Part shown: in pieces, positions 48,042 through 60,090 of the stretch
Layout of the letters: each line of letters opens with the position of its first letter
How positions within the stretch are numbered: position 1 is the stretch's first letter
Assembly (NCBI GenBank): GCA_030062745.1
Contig: CP099839.1
Location: forward strand, 16,926,733-16,990,732
Source of the DNA: Capitulum mitella
Lineage: Eukaryota > Arthropoda > Thecostraca > Pollicipedomorpha > Pollicipedidae
DNA length: 64,000 nt
Direction: 5' to 3'
Notes under the pieces: generated by a model
Told to the model about the DNA's origin: nothing
Databases searched by the model: none
Seen by the model: only the letters and a program-made list of their open reading frames with translations
Translations under genes and position numbers: made by a program

Positions 48042-51000
48042 TACAAATAATTAAGTGCAACCTACTGGTGATAAACGACATCCAACTTTGATACCTGGGG
48101 AGAATCCTATCATCACAGGTGCATTCCCAGGGCAGATAACACAACTCAGAGTTTGCTTTCCGCTTTGGGTTCCATCCATAAAACACCGTCCCACACTATT
48201 CCCACAAGCAAGTGGTGCACTCTAAAGTTTGCACATCTGCACATCTAGTCTTACAGAGCTCCATTTTAACGCACTTGACAGAAGAGAGGCCGACAGCCAC
48301 TAAATTATTAGGCTGTTTATGCGGCAGTAAAAGGTACATAACCAATGCTATCACACTAGAGAGAATTAATCTGCGAAAGAACATATACAACATAGCACAC
48401 CACACACTTGTATCAAGAGCCCCTCTCACCTCCAATATGTGCGTATATCACGCATTTGACTGTTCTTTTTTGAAGCTTTTAGATTAGCTCCGACCCTCTC
48501 CCTTGCCGACCTGTCCAGCGAAGGATTGCTCATGTCCGCGGTGGCTACCGCGGCCCCCTCAACAGGGGCCGCGGTAGCCGCCGGTTCAGTCGGTGGCGTC
48601 ATCTCTGCAGCGCAGTCTCCATTAGGGGTGACAGCGGCCTGCAACAGGTGTCGCCCTGCGTCAGCAGAAGTGACCGATGCAGGGAGTCAGCGGCAGTGGC
48701 GGCTAGAGGGTTCAGGTCCCGACTGCGCGAACTCCATCAGCAGAGGTATCATTCGTCGACGGTTGTCGCCCTCCGTCAGCAGGACCGTCCCCATTGCGCG
48801 TCCCCTCGTAGTCTAACTCAGTCAACTCGGATTAAATTGCCGTAGTTTCATAAGATTTTGCAATATATTTTCTGGGAAATCTTATCTTTTATTTTCGAAT
48901 TGTGTTGCTTTTTGAGGAAAGGCGATTTGTATTGTGGTGGATTAGTGGCGTTCCTAGTCACTGATTATACGTCGGGGGTTGAAAATCTACAGAAATTCAT
49001 CACACGGGCAAACTCTTTGCCACATTTTGATAGAATCGACTGAATACATCTGGAGAAAAGCAGAACATTTCGACCTAAAATCTGACCTCGGTCGACATCG
49101 ATTGATCTGGCCTATGTTACGTTGAATTCTGGGCACGTGGATCCAACATGCAAACCAGCTCTTCACAAAAGTTTCATTACGTTTGGTTCAATAGATCAGG
49201 AGATAGTCTCGAGGACAATGGGCCTCATCGAGGCATGTAAATTTCATTAGACCATCAGCCCGCTTGTTACAAAGGAAACAGATAAAATAAAGAAAACAAC
49301 AAGCAAGGTTTGTGGGGTCTATATACATCGGAGCTTTTCGAAAACGTTTCGTTAAAATTTTGAGATCGAATACCTCCCCCAAATAAGCAGCAGCTCTCCG
49401 CATCTCCGTGCCGATAGCGATACTTCCTCCTTGCAGACGCATGCACAGCATCTGGTCAGCCTTAGCGGATATGAGGCAAACAGGACGTGCGCATCTCTTC
49501 AGAACTGCGCAAAAAGCGTAATCGGTATCTGTGAGGGAATGAAACTCGCCGACGCGCATCACCCGCAAGGATGCCAGCTAATATCCCGTAGACGCCGTCT
49601 CCCTGGGCGCTTCGCGTCCCGTGAGAGCACTACTGGAGAGCACAGGCCCAACCATAGGACACCATACGCTACCAGTACCCTACGCAATCACGGATGGCGC
49701 TGAGCAACGACCTGCCCGAACGGCCAACAGCATGGGCGATAAAAAGTCGTTTTGTAACTCCAAGCTTCAAACAAAAGAAAACGTTCGCTCACTGCTGCTA
49801 CAGCTGCATACAAGACAGAGTGGTTGTATTTAGAAATACTCCATCGTTTCATGAAACCTTGATGCCTTACGAATGTTGTCCTTAGATCATATAGATTAAA
49901 TGAATTAAAACTAACTTGGACCACCGAAATCACGGTATCTTTACACGCCGCGATTACTGACACAGTTGCATGAACCGTGGATAAATGTTAAATAAATGCC
50001 ACGAATAAATGTTAATCCTTCTCCGACCTCAGGGAGAATCCCCCAAAGTTTTTCCGGTGTAACGGAAATACGCAGGTTAGGTCACTGGCCGAGATTAGGT
50101 CGAAGATGTCATCCTATAAGAAAATTGTAACCATTGTAACAGTTTTAAGGTTGGACGAATATGCATGAAACTTGGAGGAGCAGCAGAAAGTAATAAAAGT
50201 ATCAATTTCGACTATCCACATTCGTCGGAAAATCAAAGGTCAACGATTTAAAGTCGGGTCACGTTGAGCTTTTTGGGATTTGGCCTCTATTTCGCGAATT
50301 TTTGAAGGATTTTCATTATCAGATATGGTCAAAAACATGGCCAGTAACATGCTACAATCATATTATCAGAAAACGTGTGACCTTGAATCAGGTCACGGCT
50401 ACCGATATGGGTATCTGTTGTCCGTAAAACACACGATTTTCATAAAACCAAATATTTTTTAAAACTAATGATTTATTATTTTCAGGGGTATAAATAGATG
50501 ACGAAATCAAATTGAGCGTAAATAGGCCCATCTGAGATCACTGGAGATACTCAAAGGAGATACTCAGTGACTTCTAGTAACATCACTTGACCCAGGGTGA
50601 CATTCTGGGCAGTGACAATTGCTTATCAAGTGTTTCACTATGCTACGGGCATCATTTGCAATCGAACCCTTTACCAAACCACTGGCTAAGTCGAGGTGGG
50701 AGAAATCATGATAGCGCCACAAGCATGTGCGTAAAAGTAGGTCCTGGTTTGTCCTGACGTCATTGAGGAGTTGCGCCATTTGTGGTGTGGACGTGTTCCA
50801 GATCTTAATAGTCATCTTAGTATTCCGCCAAAATGAAAATCACAATGACAATTTCTTTTTTCATCTTACTTCCACTCCAGCTCAGTCTCACCTGTCATGA
50901 CCTCTGGTGACCTCACTGTTGATCCAATTTAAAAAATGTCTTCATTTGACTCACCTTGATGTTTTTTTTTTGCTGACCTTTCATTTTTCTGTGCGATGCA

Positions 51001-51077
51001 TAGAACCTGAAATCGAAAGGGGATATCCGTCCAGCCTGGAGCGGCGAAGGGCATTTTGAGGCCTGGGCGGGAGCGGT
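48042..51077. other. No supported gene
   Basis: A GC-rich patch at 48480-48800 has frames on both strands and an imperfect repeat of GTCGCCCTGCGTCAGCAG. 50040-50600 has scattered GGTCA words like the MITEs but no recognisable ends. Confidence 0.4.
48543..48579. repeat. Perfect 15-bp GC-rich hairpin
   Basis: GGCTACCGCGGCCCC, loop CTCAACA, then the exact complement. It sits in a GC-rich patch (48480-48800) beside the LINE 5' side. Confidence 0.9.
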
Positions 51078-52277
51078 TTAACCCGTCCCCGACTGGGGGG
51101 GTTCACTGCCCCCCTGAGGTTTTTCTGGGATTGCGAAAGAACGAACAAAAACAGAGTCACGAATCTTTGTGTACCTTTTGCTTGATCATTTTTACACCTT
51201 GTGTCAAAGTTTTGACCTCAGGTCAAGTCAGGTGCTTGACCTAGGTCAGGTCAAACAAACCAATGTCCAAGAAAGTTGAGCGCCCTCTAACTTTTTCGCA
51301 AAACAAGATATCACAATAATACTTTCAGGAATTAGTGATCTTGATAAATGCAACAAATCTGCCATCTCGGATTTTTCAGAATTTTCCGGGTCATTGACCT
51401 AAGGTCAAGCCCATTTTTAAGACATGTCGTCGTTTGTTCGGAAGTTGACGGAATATTTCATAACATTTTTAGTGTGGAGTGAGTCATTGGGCAAGGTATC
51501 AATGACTTCCAGCCATTGACCTGAGGTCAGATCACGAATAACTGTAGTGAGCTAAAATGTACCACCGTCAAAATCGGCGAAGAATTACTCAGAATGGGTA
51601 GAAATTGGCAGAACTGGCTTGCACAGACGTAAGTAACAGCAGGAACCTCAAAAAGTTTGAAAAATTGCATATTTTGGAAATAAACAGGCTCTCGCGAATA
51701 AAGCGCCGCCAATTTTGTAGATTGGTAACTACTGACTTTTTCCAAAATTTAAGCATAAAAAACCATCACAAGAACAACTAAGATCAACAAAATTTACATG
51801 GATAGGCTTTTCTCGCGAAAATAAAGGAACGCTAAAATTAGCTCTCGTCAGTTTCTTACTGCATACGGCTGCGCCGCACGCCGAAAGCCGGCGCGAAAAT
51901 TGGTGTGTCTTTAACTCAACGTTTCGGCGTATATATTTCGCAAATCCGAGAAATTAGATGTGTATAGGCATTTGCGGACCTTTACTTGTGCCCTGGTACC
52001 TTTAACTATGCATTGTTAGTCACAGACCTTGAGATTCAGGCCATTTCTCAGTCTCATGCAGTCGGCTATGAGGAAACATATATAGGGCGTAAATTGGCTT
52101 ACATATTATCTAACACCAAAAATGAGACCAGTTTAGAGCTCTGCTCGTTACAAGCTTTCCAACTGTGTTCTTATCTTTATCGTGCTACCAACCGTTCGCG
52201 AGTTAGGGGGGGGCGGCCAACTGTCCCCCCCCCAGTCGCGCATGATTGTAACTGACCGACGGTCGTGCGCCGGTTAA
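51078..52277 (+). mobile_element. TTAA MITE family 2, reference copy
   Basis: TTAA at 51078-51081 and 52274-52277. The left end TTAACCCGTCCCCGACTGGG runs into a G-run and then TGCCCCCC. The complement of the right end is TTAACCGGCGCACGACCG, followed by CGACTGGGGGGG. The termini therefore share the GACTGGGGGG/CCCC palindrome. The interior is rich in TGACCT/AGGTCA. No long ORF. Confidence 0.88.
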
Positions 52278-52400
52278 GGCATTCTACCGCACGGTCGTGC
52301 TATTTCGAAATGGAAAGAAGTAAACGTACCTTGCGCGTTTTTAGTGAGTGAAATTTTATATGTGGTAGTCGGTAGGAAAAGTACAGACTGAGATATTTGT

Positions 52401-52434
52401 GTGCGTATGTGTGTGTGTGTGCGTGTGTGTGTGT
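52401..52434. repeat. TG dinucleotide microsatellite
   Basis: Shorter TG run next to copy 1 of the duplicated segment, matching the array next to copy 2. Confidence 0.9.
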
Positions 52435-53215
52435 CCAAGCTTCGGAGTCTCTGGGGTCTGAACGTGTCAGGCGATCGCTGCACAAGTGGTACTGCCGGGT
52501 GTGCCGATTCGGTGCATAGATTACGGTGCAGGTTTCGAAGCGATGCATGGCGTGTTGCACGTGTCACGTGCGGCGAGCCGGATCTCTACAGGATTCAATT
52601 AATCACAGGTACACGTCGAACGGCAGATGCTGTTGACTTAAGACTCCAGACCTGTTGGCAACATAGGTCCCACTTAGGGGTGCGTGCTTTTGAGGTCGGC
52701 ACTCACGTGCAATCCACATGGCGATCCACAGGCAAGTGTTTCCATTTGGTCTCAGGGCCTCCGAGTGCCGTCAGCAGCGACCTCGGCGGCTGAATTTTAG
52801 TGGGTAGATAGACCAACAGTAGAGCTATTCCATACGATGGGCAGGGTGCAACGTTTTACGTTTTGCAGCGCACGTGCGCCTCTTTTACACCCCTGTGTTT
52901 CCTTGGGGCCAACTGCCGGAACGCAAACGGAGCATTCTGCTGCGGCGATGGCCTGGAAAGGCGGACGGGTAGCCGGACGATCAATTTCCATGGATTCAGG
53001 CCGAAACGGGGGTACGACTTGCACGACAAATGCGAGATGGCCAGGATTAACCCCCTCCTTCATTACAGCAGAACTACTACCGCTGGGATGTTGACAATGG
53101 CGGACAGAAGCACGTGATACGTGGCAGTACATGCGTATGGGCGTTATGAATGTCAATAGCTTTAGCCTTGTGTTTGCAGGACGCACGTCCTGAAGTGCAC
53201 CCGTTTGCCATTCAG
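52410..53215 (+). repeat. Duplicated segment, copy 1 (coding-like in one frame)
   Basis: Aligns with 54900-55735 from a TG-rich start through GTCCAAGCTTCGGAG to a CCCGTTTGCCATTCAGGCC end. In the plus frame at 52863-53050 the reading includes GANCRNANGAFCC and INFHGFRPKRG, matching copy 2 in the same frame. I do not recognise the protein. It may be a decayed exon or a mobile-element fragment. Confidence 0.75.
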
Positions 53216-53391
53216 GCCTTTGGTTTGGGAACCGTTGATGAAAGTCGCCAAATTTTGTGGTGTTCTGCAAAGTCGCAAACTCCGTCAAGGACAAGCAAGA
53301 TCTGTGGCAAAACGACACCCATGTGAGCGTGCAATTTGCTGGACTTCGGGATCTCCAATGACCATCCGATTGCAGGAAGGCACGCGATCCG

Positions 53392-54681
53392 TTAACCCAC
53401 GCACGACCGTCTGTCGGTTACGATCATGCCCGACTGGGGGGGGGCAGTTGGCCGCCCCCCCTCTAACTCGCGAACGGTTGGTCTCACAATCAAAATAAGC
53501 ACACCACTGGAAAGCTTGTGACGAGTAGACTTCAAAACTGGTCTCATTTGTTAGTTTTAGAGAATATGTAAGCAATTTACGTCCTACATATGTTTTCTCA
53601 TAGACGACTGCATGAGACCGAGAATTGGCCTGAATCTCAAGGGCTGTGACTAATAACGCATAGGTAAAGGCACCAGCGCACAAGTAAAGGTCCTCAAATG
53701 CCGATGCACATCTAATTTCTCGGATTTGTTCAATATATACGCCGAAACGTTGAGTTAAAGACACGGCCATTTTCGGGCCGGCTGGCGGCGTGCGCCGCAG
53801 CCGTACGCAGGAAGAAATGAACGGGAACTAATTTTAGCGTTCCTTTATTTTCGCGAAAAAAGCCTATCCATGTAAATTTTGTTGATCTTAGTGGTTCTTG
53901 TGATGGTTTTTCATGCCTAAATTTTGGAAAAATTCATTAGTTACCAATCTACACAACTGGCGGCACTTTATTCGCGAGAGCCTGTTTATTTGCAAAATAT
54001 GCAATTTTTCAAACTTTTTGAGCTTTCTGGTATTACTTACGTCTGTGCAAGCCAGTTCTGCCAATTTCTACCCATTCTGAGTAATTCATCGCTGATTTTG
54101 ACGGTGGTACATTTTAGCTCACTACAGTTATTCGTGACCTGTCCTCAGGTCAGTGGCTGGAAGTCATTGACCTGAGGTCAGTTGACGGTAACTAGATGTC
54201 TGCTTCACTCCACATTAAAAATGTTATGAAATTTCCCGTCAATTGCCCAGTGACGGTAACTAGATGTCTGCTTCACTCTACACTAAAAGTGTTATAAAAT
54301 ATCCCCTCAATTTCCGAAAAGACGACGACATGTCTTAAGAATGGGCTTAACCTTAGGTCAATGGCCCGGAAAATTGCGAAAAATCTGAGATAGCAGATTT
54401 ATTGCATTTATCAAGATCACTAATCCCTGAAAGTATTATTGTGATATCGTGTTCTGCGAAAAAGTTACAGGGCACTAAACTTTTTTGGACATAGGTCTGT
54501 TTGACCTGACCTGGGTCAGGCACCTGACCTGACCTGAGGTCAAAACTTTGACACAAGGTGTAAAAATGATGAAGCAAAAGGTACACAACGTTTCGTGACT
54601 CTATGTTTGTTCGTTCTTTCGCAATCCCAGAAAAACCTCAGAGGTGGCGGTCAACTGCCCCCCCAGTCGGGGGCGGATTAA
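53392..54681 (-). mobile_element. TTAA MITE family 2, inverted copy
   Basis: TTAA at 53392-53395 and 54678-54681. The left end TTAACCCACGCACGACCG matches the right end of the 51078 copy in complement. It carries a 68-bp tandem duplication at 54184-54319 (GACGGTAACTAGATGTCTGC twice). Confidence 0.9.
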
Positions 54682-54842
54682 TGTATGGAATTTTTATCTT
54701 GACCCCAAAGCATTGCTTAAGAGCAATGTATTGCGTCCAGTTCAAAACCGATGGAACCGAAAACGTGCAAACCACGGTTTTAGCGGATAAGGTCCCATAC
54801 ATGGCACTCACTCGGAAACAAAAGTTCATATCAAGGTGTTAA

Positions 54843-54861
54843 TGTTTGTGTGTGTGCGTGA

Positions 54862-54928
<67 letters not shown>

Positions 54929-54960
54929 CGCACGTGCGCGCGCGTGTGTGTGTGCGTTTG
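54843..54960. repeat. TG dinucleotide microsatellite
   Basis: Long TG run broken by a few CG steps (GCGCACGTGCGCGCGCG near 54930). Adjoins copy 2 of the duplicated segment. Confidence 0.95.
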
Positions 54961-55735
54961 TGTCCAAGCTTCGGAGCTTCTAGTGCCCGAGAGCACCGGT
55001 CAGTCAATCGCGACACATCAGGCACCATATGGTGCGCGACTGAGCGCAAACACTGTGGTGTAGGTTTCGAAACGATTCGTGGTGTGTGCCACGGGCCGGA
55101 CATCTTCAGAATTCACTCAATCTCAGATACAGGTTAAATGGCGGGGGCTGTTGCTTAAAGATTTGGCGTCAACATGGGCCCCACTTGCGTGTATGTGCTT
55201 TCGTGATCGGCACCCACGTGTGATTCACGTGGCGATTCGCAGTCACGTCTTTTCATCTGGATTCGAGGACCTCTCAGTGCCAGAAGTAATGACCAAGGCG
55301 GCTGAAACTTGATGGGAAGATTGACGAGCGCCAGGGACATCAAACGATACCCCATACGGTGGATAGGGTGCCATGGGTCACGTGCAGCGCGCGCGCGCCT
55401 CTTTTACGTCCTGGTGCTTTCACGGGGCTAACTGCGAGGACATGAACGGCGCAGTCTGGTGCGATGTTGACTTGGACAGGCGGAAGGCCAGCTGGGTGAT
55501 TAATTTCGATGGATTCAGGTCTAAACGGGGGTGCAGTTTGCACGCAAAGTGCGAGGTGCCTGAGCGGTTAATGCACACTCATTGCCGAAAACCTGTAATC
55601 ACTGGGGTGCTGAAAATTGGCGGACAGGACCACATGATACGTGGCATTAGATACATGTGGGTATTTTGTATGCTTCAGCCTGGTGTGTGCGGAACGCGCG
55701 TGCTGAGGTACGCACCTTTGCTCTTCAGGCTAGAC
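54900..55735 (+). repeat. Duplicated segment, copy 2 (coding-like in one frame)
   Basis: Paralogue of 52410-53215. The frame at 55373-55774 stays open for 133 codons and reads GANCEDMNGAVWCDVDLDRR and INFDGFRSKRG. Several cysteines are shared with copy 1. No domain recognised. Confidence 0.75.
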
Positions 55736-55774
55736 GATATATGCAGTCTGGCACAAATACAGTTTTCTAAGTGA
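55373..55774 (+). CDS. Uncharacterised ORF or exon, 133 codons
   Basis: The longest open frame of the duplicated segment. Its paralogue at 52863-53117 keeps GANC, INF, GFR and KRG with intervening changes, and then stops after 84 codons. Both have HAKCEV or HDKCEM near the same place, and copy 2 has GAGGTGCC there, which could be a splice donor. Shared protein reading between diverged copies suggests past coding function. I assign no function and a real gene is not shown. Confidence 0.25.
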   Translation: MGHVQRARASFTSWCFHGANCEDMNGAVWCDVDLDRRKASWVINFDGFRSKRGCSLHAKCEVPERLMHTHCRKPVITGVLKIGGQDHMIRGIRYMWVFCMLQPGVCGTRVLRYAPLLFRLDDICSLAQIQFSK

Positions 55775-55805
55775 TTCCATTTCAGACATTCATCGTCTTC
55801 CGGCA

Positions 55806-55870
55806 GTCGTGGCCGGATGGGTAGAGCTAAGTCTCTGGATCAAAAGAGAGCGGGTTTAAGGCCCGTCGGC
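55806..55870 (+). ncRNA. tRNA-like head of a SINE or tRNA pseudogene
   Basis: TGGCCGGATGG (55810-55820) fits an internal pol III box A and GGTTTAAGGCC (55853-55863) fits box B (GGTTCRANNCC) with one change. Spacing is 32 bp. The sequence starts GTCGTGGCC like a serine tRNA, but the stems do not pair well, so it is not a working tRNA. Confidence 0.55.
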
Positions 55871-55880
55871 CGCCGAAGAT

Positions 55881-58800
55881 TTTCATGGTGCGTCGTTGCA
55901 GATCTCTTGCATTGTGCAAGTGTCCCGTTGCATAAATGGTTATATGAACTTCAAGTATCTTGTAATTGTGAGCGGGGATGGGGGGGGAGTAATGCTGGTA
56001 TCAGGCGGGTACACAAGTCTGCGTGTAATACAAAGCCTCGAATCTGACCCAAAACCAACCGTGTAACCCTTTGGTTTGCCTCTAGTTTTACCTTGGCTGG
56101 TTTTGCAATCGACTAACGGTAATTACGTATTCAGACAATAGCAAATGGTACGCAGGCAAGGGTACGTGTATACCGTTACGTGCTATAGTAGCCAAGTAGC
56201 TGCCATTCAAGACCACGGACGATGGCTTTGTGTTGAAACGGGATGCAGAATCGTCATTCCCAAACATCTGTGACGAGAGAAATGAAATGGACTGGGTCTG
56301 AAAATGCCCTGATGTGTTTTGATATACAGACTTTAAAAACTGTGAAATTTGGCGAAATACATCGGGTCCCATGGGGTTGCATGCGTAAATTTACCGCCTT
56401 AGAAATATCTGATACATGTCAAACCTACATGTTCCACTATTTATGAAACCACTCGGACATTTGGCGGCGAACGTCAAGCTTGTTCATTCCACATAAACTT
56501 CAGCGAATTCTTCGACTGATGAAAAAATCGCCAATTAACGGTGAGAGTGCAAACCGGTCTGTTGCTGCCTGCAACGGCCGCCCACTCCCTCCAGCTGACG
56601 AAAGAGCTCGCATCGACGTCTGGGTCGAGGACGTCGTGTTGTAAGACCTCAGGTCAGTGCTCTGCGCGTGCGACGTGCGTTGCTCTGACAGCGATGACAC
56701 CATAATCTGCCCGGAGCGTTCACTAGTGATCAGATAAAGTCCGAGATCAGAGCCACCCTGGAAGGCGTTGCTAACTGGCTGATATCGCCTCCAGGAACGT
56801 AGTGATTGTTGATAACCGCCTTGAAGAGATTATTCTGTGCGGTAAGCGAGCCAACAATGCTATATTCGCTACAAATGACAGGATGTCTGATAGTTCTGTC
56901 TCATCTTATTTATCATCAGATGTGATCTAGATGTGAATGAAATGCATGCTAATGGTTACTGCTCGCTTCTGTAAGCGTTGCTCATTGCTCATCAAAAACC
57001 ATTGTTCACATTCATGCGCAGCACACATCTCGATGGCTTTGTTGAATTTATGTATGTATACAAGCCCATCGGCCCCTAAACGTCTGGTGTAGAGTTCTTA
57101 AGGAGCTTATCGAAAACATCTCACCTACAGTAGTTCCGGGAACACAGAAAAATCGCAGCTCTAAGGCTTTCTTGTTACACAGCGACCCGACGTGTCGTTT
57201 GTTCATACCACTGCTTATCTATGGACCTTCCCTTTCAGGCATACTGACGTGCCATGTTGGCATGATCCAACACTACGTCGCTGCTGGCTCTAATAAAAAC
57301 TTGCTGAGCTAATAAGGGGCTGGAATTCCGACTTCTAACGAAGGCCAGTCTTCGTGACAAAGTTTTGCGCCGCATTCTTTTTTACACTTGTTCATTCTTG
57401 GAAGACGCTTCTGAGGAAAACAAACCCGTCGGACGGCGCGTCTTTTGCTTGTCTGCAATTCCCACATTCACAATTCATCTTTAACTGCATGATTTACAAC
57501 TTGCTGCATAATAACAGCACATTACAATGTCTTTATCAGTTTACGTGTTTGCGTCCAAAATAGCAATGTGCAGATACTTCGAGAAATCCATTTGGGATGG
57601 GATGAAAATCTGCCAGGTGGCTGAGGTGCCGGCCCAATATTTGTTTTGCGTGTTTTTTTTTCACCGTGACACCAAAATATCAAAGCATATCAAAAGGATC
57701 CAGGCGACCGGAAAATCCTCGGGCGGTAAGCAGTTATTCATTGTCCACGCACCCAGTGGTCAACCAAACTTGCTTTGGTTGTTTTTGCCCTTGTACGGCA
57801 CATTTACATTTACAACACAGTTTGTCATAAGTGTCGGAATGACAGCTAAAGTTAACAGCTATTGATAAGTTCCGGTGTCCAGAGATGCCTGATGAACATT
57901 TCCTTGCCTTTCAGTTTCTGTTATCTAGCTGAAGGCCCAGTTCCTTCACGCATCAAGCAGTGGCGGCGCAAGGATTCCGCAACGGGCAAGACACCGTAAT
58001 AGCTATAATACTTCGTCAAGGGATGGAATAATGGCCAGTAACGGCGGAAATTCTGTGAAGATGGGGGAAGGGACAAAAGTGATTCTTACTTCAATTCTTT
58101 CCATGCCGCGCCATGCATAGGGCTCATGTTACATGTTACCCAAAATATGTGTGTGGGGGGAATGGGCAGCTGCCCCCTCTGTAGACCGGTTACAGCGCCC
58201 CTGATGATGGCTGACCAATCTGAAACAGTTTGGTCCCCCTGATGTTGCCCATAGGGTTTTTTTTATTTTCGTTTGCATTTGTTGTTTATGCCCACCATTA
58301 TTAAGGCACCAGACGAACAGAATCAGAGGGTAGTTTCCTTTTGGGTAAAGCTTGGTCCAACATTTCATTACGAATTCAGGGACAAACATAAACTATGCTG
58401 CACATTTTTATACATTTCTCTCGCTTCCAACGCCTTATTTAACTCAGTTCCTGATATGAGCAATTTGCAGGAAGCTGCCCACGATCTCCATTGGACACTG
58501 TAAGCATTTTACGAATGTTTCCTGTGCCTTGCGTATATGCGCGAACCTCGAATAAAAACATCGCGTCATTTAAATTTTATTCTGAAGAGCACATATTTCA
58601 GTACAGTCCGGGAGTACCGGCCTGTTTACTGTAGAAAGAACTTCACCTTTACTGTTATCATAAATGCCTGTGCATTTTCTTTACGTCCGTCGCCTGAAAG
58701 AGTCGATTTCAGTGTTGCTTGGACAGGCATCCGCATCGCCCGTGGCAGAGCCAATACCTTCCAAAAATTGGAGTTTTAACATGGGACTCTTATAAGATGC

Positions 58801-59452
58801 CTCTTTCCCCCTTGTTTGCCAGCCTCTACATACGCTGGACGCCAATCAGGGACAAAAGTCGTGTCTTTACGTCCAGTTATAAAACATTTGTTATGTATAG
58901 CACAAGGGTACGGCATGATCTCGACTCGCATTTTCTTAAATACTAGTTCTGTGGTGTTGATTTCCCAGCCTTCTCAACATTTCTATAAGTTTATCAAAAC
59001 ACCAAGGTCTAGTTCCCCTCGGCATAAACTTGATGAGCCAGCGAGGGGCCACTGTCATCCGTAGTATGAATGCAGACGATTTCACAAGAAAAAAGGAAAT
59101 GCAGGCATCACACGGAAAATTGCACCTCCTCATATGGTCAGTGGTTCCCACGAGTTGGCGTTTATTACAAATTATTTGTTTAAAAGGCAGGAATATTTCA
59201 AAATTTGGAAGTAGTGTGTTTTTTGTTATCAAAATCGTCAGGTACGAGTATGCTAAAATTAGTACGGAAAATTTGCCCATGCTCCTAATAAAATGTTGAC
59301 GGTATTGTCAAGCATTTTTATTTTAGCTTTGACGCCCTTTTACCAAAGTCCTACCTTCGTTAGAGGGCACAACGCCATGGGCGCACCATGGTATGCTTGA
59401 TAACCATGATATGTTTGATCCATGGCTTTAGCTAGCTTGTTCATCTTTTTTA
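55881..59452. other. No supported gene
   Basis: Only short frames without motifs; the longest is 112 codons at 57527-57865. Confidence 0.4.
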
Positions 59453-59624
59453 GCAGTGCCGCAGCGGGGGGAGGGCTTTAGGGGTCCCAGGACTCCCCAA
59501 CCAAAATGTCTGAAGGGGTCCACCGATATAAGGAAATCAATCTTAAAAATCGCAGCTAGCGTGAACATGACTTTAAGAACGGCAGACAAGAGAAGACAAA
59601 ATATAATACATGGATCCAAGTACA

Positions 59625-60060
59625 TAGAGGGGCCCCTATCGGCCTGTAGGGGACCTCCTGCCGGCCTATAGGACCCTTCTCCCAGCATGTGTGGGTCCCC
59701 TGCCGGCCTGTAGGGTCCCCCTGCTGGCCTTTGGGGCCTCCTGACAGCCTGCAGGGCCCCTGCTAACCTTTTTAAGGGTCCCTGCTGTCCTATGGAGGCC
59801 GTGGAGGGACCCCATGTTCTTGAATGGGGCCCTGCAGCATGAAGGGACCACTTACCGGTCGGAAGGGGCCTCCTGCTTTCCTGTTGCTGGCTCCCTGTCG
59901 GCATGAAGGGGCCCCTGCTGACATGCATGGGCCCTTGCCGCTGCCTGTAGGCCCCCTGCCGGTCTGTGGAGGGGTTCCCTTACGGCTGTGGAGGGAGCTC
60001 CCTTACAGGCCCCTGGCCTGTGAAGAAGCCTCCTGATGGTCTGTAAAACTGTGGGGGGCC
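59625..60060. repeat. GC-rich minisatellite, about 27-bp unit
   Basis: The motif GGGCCCCTGCCGGCCTGTAG is repeated with variation about sixteen times. Confidence 0.85.
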
Positions 60061-60090
60061 TCCACAGTTTTATAGCTGTGGAGGCCCCCC
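60053..60090. repeat. Perfect 15-bp inverted repeat (hairpin)
   Basis: GGGGGGCCTCCACAG (60053-60067) is complementary to 60076-60090 with an 8-base loop. It sits at the end of the minisatellite. An overlapping 11-bp inverted repeat (TAAAACTGTGG and partner, 60044-60072) allows an alternative fold. Confidence 0.9.

Noticed and set aside
52797..53770. Two long overlapping minus-strand frames (173 and 161 codons)
   Set aside because: They are antisense to the duplicated segment and to a family 2 MITE, and cross the MITE boundary.
54836..55103. Cysteine/valine or threonine/histidine repeat proteins
   Set aside because: Translations of a TG microsatellite.
57959..58202. Possible hAT MITE (CAGTGGCGGCGC and GCGCCCCTG ends)
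   Set aside because: The ends pair only over a few bases and the flanking 8-mers (GCATCAAG, ATGATGGC) do not match.
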